DNA of 40,409 nucleotides from CAYLYM01 sp964387645 (GCA_964387645.1 CAYLYM010000020.1:1-40409); one strand, 5' to 3'. Counted from the stretch's first letter, positions 1 to 8,788 are shown. Numbers and translations: made by a program. The notes: a model not told the origin generated them from the letters alone.

Positions 1-602
1 AGTTTTTTCTTCGTTTGAAAAGAGAGTAATTCAATATTTTTATACAGTCAATATTTTTTAAAAAAATTTATCCGTTTAACGGACTTTAATAATTTATATC
101 ACGACTTTGACAGTTAATTTTTGTAAATTATTGTTTTTATTAAATTATTTTTTTCGGAAAAAAAATTGTCCACAGGATGTTTTTCAGGGAGAGAAATATC
201 AATTAAATTGCAGATATTTAATAAGACCAATAGACTTGGTAATTCATATTTCTCATTATTAATTCTCTTATCTTTAATAAGATGTTTTACTACAAAATCT
301 TTTAAATCCCAATTATGCCATAGAAAATCAGAAGATCATTCCAAGGCCAAGGTGAATATGGTAATATCTTAATAAAAAGGATTCACCTATATAGTTTCGA
401 CGAAATTGCCTTTTAATAAGATTGGTTCTGCCTCGGTTGAATCACTGCCATGGGATTGGACTGATAGCAAATTTATTAATTCTTATAAAGTGTGATAAAT
501 AAAAAGAATTTTTTAAAATTTTCATTTGGAAATGGCTGGCAACACTGTATTATTTTAGTAAAAATTAAAGTTCAAAAAATATATATGGAGTAGGATTCTT
601 AT
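1..602. other. AT-rich stretch without an intact gene, possible gene relic
   Basis: No convincing intact gene lies here. Between about 250 and 495 short open stretches in different frames read like protein (for example 376-495, which contains the run SVESLPWDWTD), separated by stops. This could be a badly decayed gene, but I cannot name a family. A Shine-Dalgarno-like GGAG lies just upstream of the ATG at 603 and belongs to the following gene. Confidence 0.3.
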
Positions 603-1598
603 ATGAATTATTCTAATTCTTTCAATTTTTTGAACGGATTTAAAGCGTTAATTTTTGGATTATTTCTATTTTATATATCCCTTGGTTTTTCTCAATCTTT
701 TTCATTTCAAGTCATAAAACAGGAAGAGGGTTTTCTTGTTTTAGAAAAAGGCCATCCAGTATTATTTTATCGCACTGTACCAAAATCACTAAAGGGTAAA
801 TTTGAAAGGACCCATTATATTCATCCGCTTTACAGTTTAAATGGAGAAATATTAACAGAAGATTTTCCAGAAGATCATCCGCACCATAGAGGTATTTTTT
901 GGGTCTGGCATCAGATTTAGGTTGGTTCAGAAAGAATAGGTGATGGTTGGTCTTTAAAAAACTTCATACAGGAAGTTGACAATATAGAAATATCTCAAAA
1001 TGATTCGAGCTCTGTGGTCCTTCACACCCAGGTATTGTGGAAAAGTCCACTTTGGAGAGATAAAAAGAATCAATTAAAACCATATTTAGCTGAGAATACT
1101 TATATTAAGATATATCAGTCTCAGGAAAATTTTAGAATTATTGATTTTGAAATAGGACTCCGGGCTCTGGAGAACAACATAAAAATAGGTAGATCAGAAG
1201 ATCAAAAAGGTTATGGCGGTTTTTCGGTCAGGATTAAATTACCAGAAGGAATAAAATTTATTAGTTCGTCTGGTGAAATTGAACCAAGAAAATTGCGAAT
1301 AAATGCTGGACCCTGGATGGATTTCTCAGGGACTTTTCGTGAAAATGGAGAGATTAGTGGTTTAACAATCTTCTGTCATCCTACTAATCCTAGTTTTCCA
1401 CAACCGTGGATTGTCCGGCGACGTGGTAGTATGCAAAATGTAGTGTTTCCTGGAAGAAACCCAATTCTTGTACCAACAGACCGGAATCTCATTCTGCGCT
1501 ATCGTCTGGTGGTTCATCGTGATTTAAGCAGGGATCTGGATTTGAAGAAATTATTCGGGGAATACAGCAGGAAATCAGATTTTTTGTTAGAAAATTAG
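603..1598 (+). pseudogene. DUF6807 (PmoA-like) secreted protein gene with one in-frame stop
   Basis: This reads as one continuous frame from ATG 603 to the stop at 1596-1598, interrupted only by TAG at 918-920. The first 31 or so residues form a signal peptide (hydrophobic core FGLFLFYISLGF). The first part ends in HPLYSLNGEILTEDFPEDHP and HHRGIFWVWHQI, which is the histidine-rich signature I associate with DUF6807, a family often found near sugar-catabolism genes. After the stop the same frame resumes with VGSERIGDGWSLKNF and continues to a normal C-terminus. The family usually has an aromatic residue near this point, so a TGG-to-TAG (Trp to amber) change is the simplest explanation. It may be a recent pseudogene, a sequencing error, or stop read-through. 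The exact biochemical role of the family is not established. Confidence 0.75.
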
Positions 1599-1889
1599 TT
1601 AATTGATGCCTCCAAATCAAATCACTAAAATTTGAATTTATTTCAACAGTTGTTTTTATTTTGGGCCTATAAGCATTTTAGACATAGCTAGAAGACATGG
1701 GGGGGAAAATTGAAGTTATGATTTTCTCTGGTAAATCCTTCTTCCTGGGCGGATGTTATGAATGAGAGCTTTTAAAATACAGATGTTACTGTCTTGGTAA
1801 AATGCGGAAATACCCAGAATGTAATGGTTGGGCCTAAATTAAGGAGTGGAAATTGGTTTACTGTTTTTTGAAAGAATTTGCCCAATATT

Positions 1890-2135
1890 TTATTGAGATG
1901 GGTCAGAACCGGCATCTTCAAAAGCATCGGTTTGGAGTTTACCTTCTTCGTTTCGGGTGAGCTTGAGAACCTTTTTTTCTGCTTCGTCCAATTTCGCTTG
2001 GCAAAAATCCAATAATTGTGTGCCTTCTTCATAAATTTTCAATGATTCCTCGAGGGGAACTTCTCCAGACTCCAGGAGTCTGGCAATTTCTTCCAGCCGG
2101 TTCATGGCTTGTTCAAATGTCATATTTTTCTTCAT
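1890..2135 (-). CDS. xseB: Exodeoxyribonuclease VII small subunit
   Basis: This is an 81-residue protein with the XseB core: MTFEQAMNRLEEIARLLESG followed by PLEESLKIYEEGTQLLDFCQ, a pair of helices forming the small-subunit coiled coil. In exonuclease VII several small subunits bind the helical arm of XseA and allow processive degradation of single-stranded DNA in both directions. The length is typical. The gene overlaps the 3' end of xseA by 4 bases, so the two are translationally coupled as the last genes of a minus-strand unit. The 290 bases downstream (1599-1889) contain nothing I recognise except a run of seven G at 1699-1705. Confidence 0.93.
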   Translation of the reverse strand: MKKNMTFEQAMNRLEEIARLLESGEVPLEESLKIYEEGTQLLDFCQAKLDEAEKKVLKLTRNEEGKLQTDAFEDAGSDPSQ

Positions 2136-3331
2136 TGACCTTCTCCAATCATTTGCACTTGCGAAATGAAATGACCTTTGGCCAGTTTTACCTGTACTGT
2201 GTCTAATGGTTCGACCTGGGCAGAATTTTTCACCACTTCTCCGTTTTTATAACAAATACTGTATCCTCTTTGAAGAATAGATGTGGGATTAAGCGCTTTT
2301 ATTTGGTTTTGAAGGCTTAACAACCGTTGTTTTTTTATTTCCAATTGGTGATAGATGGACACTTGAATATTTCGAGCGAACTCATCGACTCGTTGCATAT
2401 GTTGGAAAATCAGGTCTTCAGGACGCCGGAAGGCATAACTTCGGCGCAAGTTTTGAATCTTATCGCGCTTTTCCTGAATTTTTTGGATAAGACTGTTTTT
2501 AATTTTTTCCCGGTAATATTCCAGAGAACCTAAGAGTTCTTTTCTGTCGGGAACGGCCATTTCGGCGGCGGCAGATGGTGTTGGAGCGCGTCGGTCGGCT
2601 ACGAAATCCGATATGGAAAAATCAATTTCATGTCCAACCGCAGAAATAATAGGAATTTTTGAAGTAAAAATTGCTCTGGCTACCACTTCCTCGTTAAAAG
2701 CCCAGAGGTCTTCCAACGATCCACCTCCCCTCCCGACAATGAGAACATCTACTTCCCCGAATTCGTTAAAGTCCTGGATTGCCTGCACAATTTCCTCTTT
2801 AGCGCCCGGACCCTGAACCCGGACTGGAGCCAGAATAATTTGAGCGATGGGAAAGCGGCGGGTAATAACGCTAATAATATCGCGAATAGCTGCACCTGTG
2901 GGCGAGGTAATCACGCCAATTCGTTCTGGAAAAATCGGAATGGGCTTTTTATGGGCTTCATCGAACAGACCTTCGGCATATAATTTTTTCTTTAATTGTT
3001 CGAAAGCCAATTGTAGTTCACCAACTCCAGCAGGTTGGACTTGTTGAACAATAATTTGGTAATAGCCACCAGGCTCATAAACTTGTAAGTTCCCCTGAAC
3101 TAAAACCTTCATGCCATCTTCTGGACGAAATATTAAATCATTAGCCCGATAACGCCACATGGCGCAGCGAATTTGAGAATTTTCGTCCTTCAGGGTAAAA
3201 TACAGATGTCCTGAAGAATGGCGTTTAAAGTTGGATATTTCACCTTCGACCCACAGGCACGGAAAGCCCGTTTCCAGAACCTGTTTTATCTCACGCGTTA
3301 ATTCACTAACAGTGTAAATTTTCTCTTCCAT
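2132..3331 (-). CDS. xseA: Exodeoxyribonuclease VII large subunit
   Basis: This 399-residue protein is the catalytic subunit of exonuclease VII, which trims single-stranded DNA in mismatch repair and in clearing replication damage. An N-terminal OB-fold (about residues 1-100, starting YTVSELTREIKQVLE and including VEGEISNFK) precedes the nuclease domain. That domain carries GVITSPTGAAIRDI, GRGGGSLEDLWAFNEE and the conserved SAVGHEIDF. A long helical region and a short terminal beta domain (LQRGYSICYKNG) complete it. Length and motifs match the family. It overlaps xseB by 4 bases. A strong hairpin at 3364-3398 separates it from the small gene upstream, so it probably has its own promoter. Confidence 0.95.
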   Translation of the reverse strand: MEEKIYTVSELTREIKQVLETGFPCLWVEGEISNFKRHSSGHLYFTLKDENSQIRCAMWRYRANDLIFRPEDGMKVLVQGNLQVYEPGGYYQIIVQQVQPAGVGELQLAFEQLKKKLYAEGLFDEAHKKPIPIFPERIGVITSPTGAAIRDIISVITRRFPIAQIILAPVRVQGPGAKEEIVQAIQDFNEFGEVDVLIVGRGGGSLEDLWAFNEEVVARAIFTSKIPIISAVGHEIDFSISDFVADRRAPTPSAAAEMAVPDRKELLGSLEYYREKIKNSLIQKIQEKRDKIQNLRRSYAFRRPEDLIFQHMQRVDEFARNIQVSIYHQLEIKKQRLLSLQNQIKALNPTSILQRGYSICYKNGEVVKNSAQVEPLDTVQVKLAKGHFISQVQMIGEGQ

Positions 3332-3363
3332 TGAATCATTTTATATTGAGTATAGAAAAACTA

Positions 3364-3398
3364 ACCGAATATTTGAACCGCAAAATCAAATATTCGGT
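3364..3398 (-). terminator. Perfect 13-bp hairpin, probable terminator of the small ribosomal gene
   Basis: ACCGAATATTTGA at 3364-3376 is the exact inverse complement of TCAAATATTCGGT at 3386-3398, leaving a 9-base loop. Read on the minus strand, the stem is followed by a short T-rich stretch (TAGTTTTTC). It lies between the 31-codon gene at 3479-3574 and xseA. A terminator or attenuator is the likely role; an operator for xseA is the alternative. Confidence 0.6.
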
Positions 3399-3478
3399 CA
3401 ATCTACTGATATGTACTACTCAAGGTTTTGAAAGCATTCTGAAATATTCAGATTTTAGAGTGTATTTTAAGAAATACT

Positions 3479-3574
3479 TTAGCGTAATTTTTTCTTATGG
3501 CGATTCTTTCTTAGTCGTTTTTTACGTTTGTGCGTTGCCATTTTGTGTCTTTTTCGTTTACGGCCACAGGGCAT
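3479..3574 (-). CDS. AURKAIP1/COX24-domain small ribosomal peptide (mS38/bS22-like)
   Basis: A 31-codon gene encodes an extremely basic peptide that begins MPCGRKRKRHKMATHKRKK and ends in RHKKKLR. The core KRKRHKMATHKRKKRLRKNR matches the AURKAIP1/COX24 family, whose mitochondrial member is ribosomal protein mS38. Mycobacterial bS22 sits at the equivalent place near the decoding centre. Near-identical short peptides are common in Bacteroidetes and relatives, which supports an FCB host. A strong ribosome-binding site (GGAGG, 9 bases before the ATG) precedes it and a hairpin at 3364-3398 follows. The gene is easily missed because of its size. Expected role: a structural component of the 30S subunit at the subunit interface. 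Confidence 0.88.
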   Translation of the reverse strand: MPCGRKRKRHKMATHKRKKRLRKNRHKKKLR

Positions 3575-3601
3575 AAATAAATTCCTCCGATTTTTGTTAA
3601 A

Positions 3602-4303
3602 TTAGTTGCTTGTTTGACTTCTTTTTATTTGATCGACCATCAGTTTAGCCTTATGTGCAGGACCAGATTCGGGAGCCACTTTGATTAAGGTATTCCAGGC
3701 TTCCAGCATGCCCTGCATGTCACCTGTTTGAGATTTTACAATTCCTAAATTGTAAAGCGCATTGGGATGTTTTGGGTTTATTTTTAATGCTTTCTCAAAG
3801 TATTTTATAGATTCGTTAAAATTTCTCAAATTAAAATAACACACTCCAGCATCAACGATTACATCTGGATTTTTACCATCTAATTCAATTGCCTTATTGT
3901 AATAAATCAATGCTTCTTCATATCGTTGGTTGTCGAATAAAAAATTTCCCAAATTTACATTTTCCACGACACCGTTTGGGTTGGCATTGAGTTGGGCTTT
4001 TAATTTATTCAGCTTGTTCTGATCAATTGGCCGTGGTTGATTTGGATTCATCTGATGGGTATGTACGTGCTGATTTTCTGGGGGAATAAAATATTTGTAT
4101 CCATAAATCGCAGTAATTATGATCGAAATCAATGCAACCATATAAATAAAATTATTTCTTGAAGAGGATGGCTTCCTGCTCGGCTCCGATTTTTGCTTTT
4201 TACTCTTTTTTTGTGAACTTATTTTCAAATCACTGCCACAGAATGGGCAATATTTGGCATCTTCTGGTATAATTTTACCGCACTTTATACACTTCTTATT
4301 CAT
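3602..4303 (-). CDS. Membrane-anchored zinc-ribbon / TPR protein
   Basis: This is a 233-residue protein. Residues 5-22 form a zinc ribbon (CIKCGK ... CPFCGSD, two CxxC pairs). A Lys/Ser-rich linker and one transmembrane helix at about 50-68 (FIYMVALISIIITAIYGY) follow. From about 100 onward there are at least three tetratricopeptide repeats (such as YEEALIYYNKAIELDGKNP and FNESIKYFEKALKINPKHP). The topology puts the zinc ribbon inside and the TPRs outside the inner membrane. TPRs suggest a protein-docking role, but the partner is unknown. It overlaps the preceding HU gene by 8 bases and is probably co-transcribed with it. It ends 27 bases before the start of the small ribosomal gene. Confidence 0.8.
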   Translation of the reverse strand: MNKKCIKCGKIIPEDAKYCPFCGSDLKISSQKKSKKQKSEPSRKPSSSRNNFIYMVALISIIITAIYGYKYFIPPENQHVHTHQMNPNQPRPIDQNKLNKLKAQLNANPNGVVENVNLGNFLFDNQRYEEALIYYNKAIELDGKNPDVIVDAGVCYFNLRNFNESIKYFEKALKINPKHPNALYNLGIVKSQTGDMQGMLEAWNTLIKVAPESGPAHKAKLMVDQIKRSQTSN

Positions 4304-4613
4304 CTACTTGGTTTCCGTATTTTTCGAGTAATTTCTCGTTAACAGTTTTTCTGAAATATTTTGCTGGTCTAAAAACTGGTACAAATCGATGATCAACCGA
4401 GATCAATTTATTCGTTTTGGGATTTTTGACCATCCGCGGTTGTCTCTCCTTAGGGTAAAAACTACCAAAGCCTCTGATTTCAACACGGTCACCCTCTTGT
4501 AACGATTCAATGATATTTGCCAAAAGGCCGTTCAAAATAATTTCTACATCAACTTTCGTCCATCCAGTTGCTTCCGCTAAACGATTTACTAAATCGCTTT
4601 TCGTTACAGTCAT
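4296..4613 (-). CDS. HU/IHF-family DNA-binding protein
   Basis: This 105-residue protein has the full HU/IHF fold: helical N-terminus (TKSDLVNRLAEATGWTKVDV), RVEIRGFGSFYPKERQPRMVKNP leading into the DNA-embracing beta arm, and FRPAKYFRKTVN at the end of the core. Family members dimerise, bend DNA and compact the nucleoid. It is somewhat longer than the usual 90 residues because of a C-terminal tail (LLEKYGNQVDE). The upstream ribosome-binding site is AGGAGAG. Sequence alone does not separate HU from IHF subunits here. It is the first gene of a two-gene unit with the TPR protein. Confidence 0.92.
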   Translation of the reverse strand: MTVTKSDLVNRLAEATGWTKVDVEIILNGLLANIIESLQEGDRVEIRGFGSFYPKERQPRMVKNPKTNKLISVDHRFVPVFRPAKYFRKTVNEKLLEKYGNQVDE

Positions 4614-4770
4614 AGTCTCTCCTTATAAAAGTTTAAAATATTACAAAAAAAACAATATGAAATCAAGGTCATAAGAAAAAGTGTTATTTTTATATAACTT
4701 AGAAAGATTATCCCAAAATTTGCACTATATTTCCGATTTGAATTTTCCCGGTATTAGCATAAATGAGATT

Positions 4771-5500
4771 TTATCTAAAGAAAATTATTCCATTAAATTT
4801 TCGGTATCTGGTTAAAGTTCGTAAGGGCTCTTTGTATCGGGTAGCGGTTTCCTGATCGGTAGTCATCATCATACAACGTGAACATGGTTTTACTACATGA
4901 AAAAAGATGGAACCAATTTTTATCTGTTTCCAATTGTCTTCATCAAATGGATTGCATCCACTAACCACCAGATTGGGACGAAATCGATTCATGGGTACGG
5001 GTTTATCAAGCTTTTGATTTAAATCTTACAAAGATGCCTCCGAAATTAAAAGAAATGGAAATGCATCCGCAAAACTCACTGAAAAAGTATTGAAAGCATA
5101 GTGGGGATCTATCCTTCGGGTAAATTTATCGTCAAAATATACTAACTTTGCTGGTGTTTTTAAAAAATCGGAGAATCAATCAGCAGCTTCATCTTCAACA
5201 TAAATAGCCTTATAGGTATCTGGCCAAATAACGACTTCCTGGGGAGAAGAATAAGAGACTTTTCGATATTTAATTAATTCAGGCATCTGGCACTTTAAAT
5301 TTTAAATAATTTTGAGTAGGTATTAAAGAAGCCAGAGGCAATTTGAGGATGTTGGCGAAGTGTTATGTAAATCGACCACCATCCAAATGCGTTTGTCTTT
5401 AAGCCCACGGTAATCAATAAAAGCACTATTTTAGGATAAAATCCTTGCCGATTTTATAGGATAGATATAAATTTTACTTAATACGATCTTTGTTATAAGA
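4771..5500 (-). pseudogene. Decayed MOSC-domain protein gene
   Basis: Reading the minus strand across about 730 bases reveals a complete but broken MOSC protein (molybdenum-cofactor sulfurase C-terminal family, the YcbX type with a beta-barrel N-terminus). The order is LSKIYIYPIKSA then DYRGLKDKRIWMVVD, a frameshift into ANILKLPLASLIPTQNYLKF, another shift to MPELIKYRKVSYSSPQEVVI, then a TGA where the family has Trp before FSDFLKTPAKLVYFDDKFTR. Next comes FADAFPFLLISEASL, a TAA, and finally MNRFRPNLVVSGCNPFDEDN with KPCSRCMMMTTDQ. The last intact open piece is 4771-4992. At least two stops and two or more frameshifts make sequencing error an unlikely full explanation. Boundaries at the 5' end are approximate. 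Confidence 0.85.
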
Positions 5501-5725
5501 TTAAAAGTAATCTAATTGGCTCATGGAAACACCCTAAATTTGATTTACAAGAATTATTCTAATTGCGCAAGGAAAAAATATTTTTGCCTATACATTAGAA
5601 AAAACTCAAGATACAATTTTTGTTTATCTGAATTTTTGTACTAATTACAATCTCATAGATTAGTATTTGACAAAATAAACCTTAATATTTATATTTTTTT
5701 TGGTCTAAAGAAAGAGGATTGAATT

Positions 5726-6322
5726 ATTACATCAGATAGCTTCCTCACTATCGATAATGCAGCCCAGGAAGAGATAAAAGAAAAGGGCTCAATTTTTATC
5801 GGGTCCATCTCGCCCGCCCATAACAAAGAAGAAGCCGAAAAATTTGTAGAATCATGTAGAAAAAAATATCATGATGCAACTCATAATTGTTTTGCTTATC
5901 GTATTGATGAAAATACTTTCCGCTTTTCTGATGATCGGGAACCTTCAGGAACAGCAGGAAGACCCATACTTAATACAATTGATAAATACGGTTTAAAGCA
6001 GGTTGTGATTGTTGTGACCAGATACTTTGGAGGAAAAAAATTAGGTACAGGAGGTTTGATCAGAGCTTATGGAGAGTGTGCAGAGGCTGTTATTAAAAAA
6101 TCCAAAATTGTGGAGAGACCAATTTTAAAGAACGTTACTATTATTTATCCTTTTAATATGATAAAAGTGGTGAGGCATTTGGTTCAAAAATATGGTGCAA
6201 AAATTTCGGAAAATGCCACAAATGAAGGTATGTCTGCCAATATTAAAATTAAGCCATCGGTTGAAAATCGTTTTCGCGAGGAATTAATCGCTAATAGCGC
6301 AGGGAGAATAGAAATATTGTAA
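5726..6322 (+). CDS. yigZ: YigZ/IMPACT family protein, apparent AUU start
   Basis: The frame encodes a full-length IMPACT/YigZ protein of 198 residues: TSDSFLTIDNAAQEEIKEKG at the start, then SIFIGSISPAHNKEEAEKF, HDATHNCFAYRI, DDREPSGTAGRPIL and VVTRYFGGKKLGTGGLIRAY. A C-terminal ferredoxin-like domain follows (DUF1949-like). The frame has no ATG or TTG, and no GTG before 6005, which would delete the conserved N-terminal half. An in-frame TGA sits at 5720-5722, so translation must begin at ATT 5723 or 5726. AGAGGA at 5713-5718 is 7 bases before ATT 5726, which is good Shine-Dalgarno spacing. The function of YigZ in bacteria is not firmly known; eukaryotic IMPACT regulates the Gcn2 stress kinase. 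It is the first gene of a unit with the ABC exporter, with a 2-base gap to the next start. Confidence 0.85.
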   Translation: MTSDSFLTIDNAAQEEIKEKGSIFIGSISPAHNKEEAEKFVESCRKKYHDATHNCFAYRIDENTFRFSDDREPSGTAGRPILNTIDKYGLKQVVIVVTRYFGGKKLGTGGLIRAYGECAEAVIKKSKIVERPILKNVTIIYPFNMIKVVRHLVQKYGAKISENATNEGMSANIKIKPSVENRFREELIANSAGRIEIL

Positions 6323-6324
6323 AA

Positions 6325-7218
6325 ATGGATCTTCGGCTGGAAAAAGTAACAAAAAAATTTAATAACATTCCTGTGGTCCACGAGTTGTCAATGACCGTTG
6401 AACCAGGTCAGATTTTAGGGTTATTGGGACCTAATGGGGCTGGTAAAACGACCACATTACGAATGATATTAAATATTTTACGTCCGGATAAAGGCAGGAT
6501 TCTTTTTGGCGGACAAAAAATGAATAAATATATCCGTAACCGGATAGGTTATCTTCCGGAAGAACGTGGAATATATCAGCGATACAAAGTGATAGATGTT
6601 TTGGTTTATTTCGGACGCCTGAAAAATTTATCTAAGCGCAAAAGTAATGTTGAAGCCGTCAGGCTCTTAGATCGATATCAGATGATTGATTATTTAGAAG
6701 AGCCAATTGCCCATCTATCAAAAGGACTCCAGCAAAAATTACAATTTTTGGTTTCTATCATTCATGATCCAGAAATTGTTATACTCGATGAACCATTCTG
6801 GGGGTTGGATCCAATCAATCAGGAAATGCTCCGAGAACAAATTGTTTCCATGCGTAAGGCTGGAAAGGTTGTACTGTTATCGACCCACCAACTTGCTGAA
6901 GCCGAAAATTTATGTGATTATTTTCTTTTAATCGATCACGGCAAAGCTGTATTACAGGGAACATTGGACGAAATTCGCAAAGGTTTTAAACAAAACATTA
7001 TCGTTGTAGAAGTGAAAAATGATCCAACTCCGCTGAGGGAATTACCAAATATTAGCAAAATCATTATTAAAGATTCGAAAGCATTTTTGCATGTTGAAGA
7101 AAACGTAGATGTCGATCAAATTATTCGGGATATTGTAAATACGGTAAGTGTGGTTAAAATTGAACTAAATAAGCCCAGTCTCAATGATATTTTCCTGAAA
7201 ACAGTCAAAAGAGCTTAA
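6325..7218 (+). CDS. ABC transporter ATP-binding protein (NatA-like)
   Basis: This is a 297-residue nucleotide-binding subunit of an ABC-2 type exporter. The Walker A is GPNGAGKTT (35-43), a modified signature is LSKGLQQK (131-138), the Walker B is IVILDEPFWGLDP (151-163), and a switch histidine sits in LLSTHQL. After the ATPase domain comes a C-terminal domain of about 80 residues, which is typical of NatA-type subunits. LSKGLQQK instead of LSGGQ is common in this subgroup and does not suggest inactivity. The start is ATG, 2 bases after the yigZ stop. The permease gene follows after 10 bases. NatAB relatives export sodium or drugs, but the substrate here is not determinable. Confidence 0.93.
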   Translation: MDLRLEKVTKKFNNIPVVHELSMTVEPGQILGLLGPNGAGKTTTLRMILNILRPDKGRILFGGQKMNKYIRNRIGYLPEERGIYQRYKVIDVLVYFGRLKNLSKRKSNVEAVRLLDRYQMIDYLEEPIAHLSKGLQQKLQFLVSIIHDPEIVILDEPFWGLDPINQEMLREQIVSMRKAGKVVLLSTHQLAEAENLCDYFLLIDHGKAVLQGTLDEIRKGFKQNIIVVEVKNDPTPLRELPNISKIIIKDSKAFLHVEENVDVDQIIRDIVNTVSVVKIELNKPSLNDIFLKTVKRA

Positions 7219-7228
7219 GCGGTTTAAA

Positions 7229-8728
7229 ATGAAAACTTTTCTAATCATTTCTTTTTGGGAATTTGCATGTCATTTGAAATCTCGCAGTTTTTTGTTGAGC
7301 ACTTTTGTGTCCCCTCTAATTTTTGCCGCGATTATATTGTTCCCTCTCCTTTTCCTGGACAATAACAGTTCTAATCAGCTGCATTTAATTGGTTGTGTTG
7401 AATTTGATTCGACTCGGATTTCGGAAGAGATCATACAACGATTTAATGAAGCCCAATTGGAGAGTATGGAGAAAAATTTGAAGCTGATCAAAATTCAGCC
7501 GGATACCTCACAGATGTTGAGGGAAAGGTTTGCCCAACAGGAAAGATTAAAAATAAAACTTGATAGCCTGGAAGAAGCATATAATCAAATAAAAGAACGC
7601 CGAAAATACATTTTTCAAAAGGCCAACACCAAAAGCAGAGAAAAGCTTTTAAAACAAACTTATCAACAGTTGATTGAAACCAGAGAAGCCAGAGATATTG
7701 CCCAGTTAGATTTTGAGACTTTAAAGAGAGAAAACGATTCGTTGTGGCAAATTGAAGTGATCCAGAAAGCGGATGATATGCTGCGAAAAGAATTGATTGA
7801 AGGGTATTTGTTGATACATCCCCAAAAGTTTGCAGAAGGTATTGTGGAGTTTCATTCCCTTTTACCATCAAATTTTCTTCAAATTCAACCAGTAAAACAA
7901 GCAGTTCAGGTGGTTATTGTTGAAGAGAGATTGAAGAAAGAAGGAATCAGGGTTGATAAAATCCAGGAATGGTTGAAGCCAATAGAATTCCGAGAGATTC
8001 AACTACATGGTGAGAAAAAGCAGGAATTTGACTTCATGGTGAATTATTTAGGACCAATTATTGTGGTTCTGTTTCTGTTTATCAGTATTTTTAGTTCCAG
8101 TGGATTTTTATTTAGTGGTGTTTTAAAAGAAAAAACTAATCGGGTAATAGAGATTTTACTCTCTTCAGTAAGTCATTCACAATTAGTTGCTGGCAAAATT
8201 TTCGGGCTGGGGGTCTTAGGTATTTTTCAAATTTTGATCTGGTATGCCATTGTGATTATCTTTATTTTATTAAAAATTTTAAATGTAGGTGAGATTGGTT
8301 TCCTTTCTATTCGATATGCAGCATTATTCTTGCTTTATTTTGCGTTGGGTTATCTCTTCTTTGCTTCCATATTTGTAGGCATTGGTTCACTTTTTTCCAA
8401 CGAAGAAGATGCCCATCATCTCAACCAATTCATGCGTATGCTTTCAATTTTCCCAATTGCCTTGGCCCTTTTTGTTCTGGAATCCCCCAATTCCTTCTTG
8501 GTAAGAATTCTCTCATTTTTTCCTCCATTAACACCCACATTTATGATTTTACGAACTCCTTTGGGGAATCCCCCTGCAATGGATTATTATATCTCGACAG
8601 GTATTATGTTGGCTTCGATTATTCTTAGTATTCTTTTTGCAGGAAAGCTTTTCAAAATTGGAAGTCTTATGTATGGAAAAAAGCCCTCAATTCGAGAAAT
8701 TTTTAGTCTGGCTATACAAAAAGAATAA
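7229..8728 (+). CDS. ABC-2 type transporter permease (NatB-like)
   Basis: This 499-residue membrane subunit is the partner of the preceding ATPase. One transmembrane helix near 20-42 is followed by a large extracytoplasmic region (about 45-265). That region contains a coiled coil at roughly 85-185 (ERLKIKLDSLEEAYNQIKER and KLLKQTYQQLIETREARDIA). At least five further membrane helices lie from about 268 to 480, preceded by the conserved EKTNRVIEILLSSVSHSQLVAGKI, the cytoplasmic coupling region of ABC-2 permeases. The long coiled-coil insertion is a lineage feature of NatB-like proteins in this kind of genome. The substrate is unknown. A bidirectional hairpin at 8789-8827 follows. Confidence 0.88.
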   Translation: MKTFLIISFWEFACHLKSRSFLLSTFVSPLIFAAIILFPLLFLDNNSSNQLHLIGCVEFDSTRISEEIIQRFNEAQLESMEKNLKLIKIQPDTSQMLRERFAQQERLKIKLDSLEEAYNQIKERRKYIFQKANTKSREKLLKQTYQQLIETREARDIAQLDFETLKRENDSLWQIEVIQKADDMLRKELIEGYLLIHPQKFAEGIVEFHSLLPSNFLQIQPVKQAVQVVIVEERLKKEGIRVDKIQEWLKPIEFREIQLHGEKKQEFDFMVNYLGPIIVVLFLFISIFSSSGFLFSGVLKEKTNRVIEILLSSVSHSQLVAGKIFGLGVLGIFQILIWYAIVIIFILLKILNVGEIGFLSIRYAALFLLYFALGYLFFASIFVGIGSLFSNEEDAHHLNQFMRMLSIFPIALALFVLESPNSFLVRILSFFPPLTPTFMILRTPLGNPPAMDYYISTGIMLASIILSILFAGKLFKIGSLMYGKKPSIREIFSLAIQKE

Positions 8729-8788
8729 AATGGAGCTGTGATGAATAAGATTTTATTTTCTAAATGCTTTCGATTTTTTGCAAAATTT

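Noticed and set aside
166..174. TTGTCCACA, a DnaA-box-like sequence
   Set aside because: Single copy with one mismatch to TTATCCACA and no cluster around it, so it gives no evidence for an origin.
166..372. 68-residue open frame near the left end
   Set aside because: It starts at TTG with no ribosome-binding site, has biased composition and no recognisable family. Other frames across the same bases look more protein-like.
3331..3576. 81-residue plus-strand open frame
   Set aside because: It is antisense to the small ribosomal-protein gene and its terminator; the minus-strand reading has a known family and a strong ribosome-binding site.
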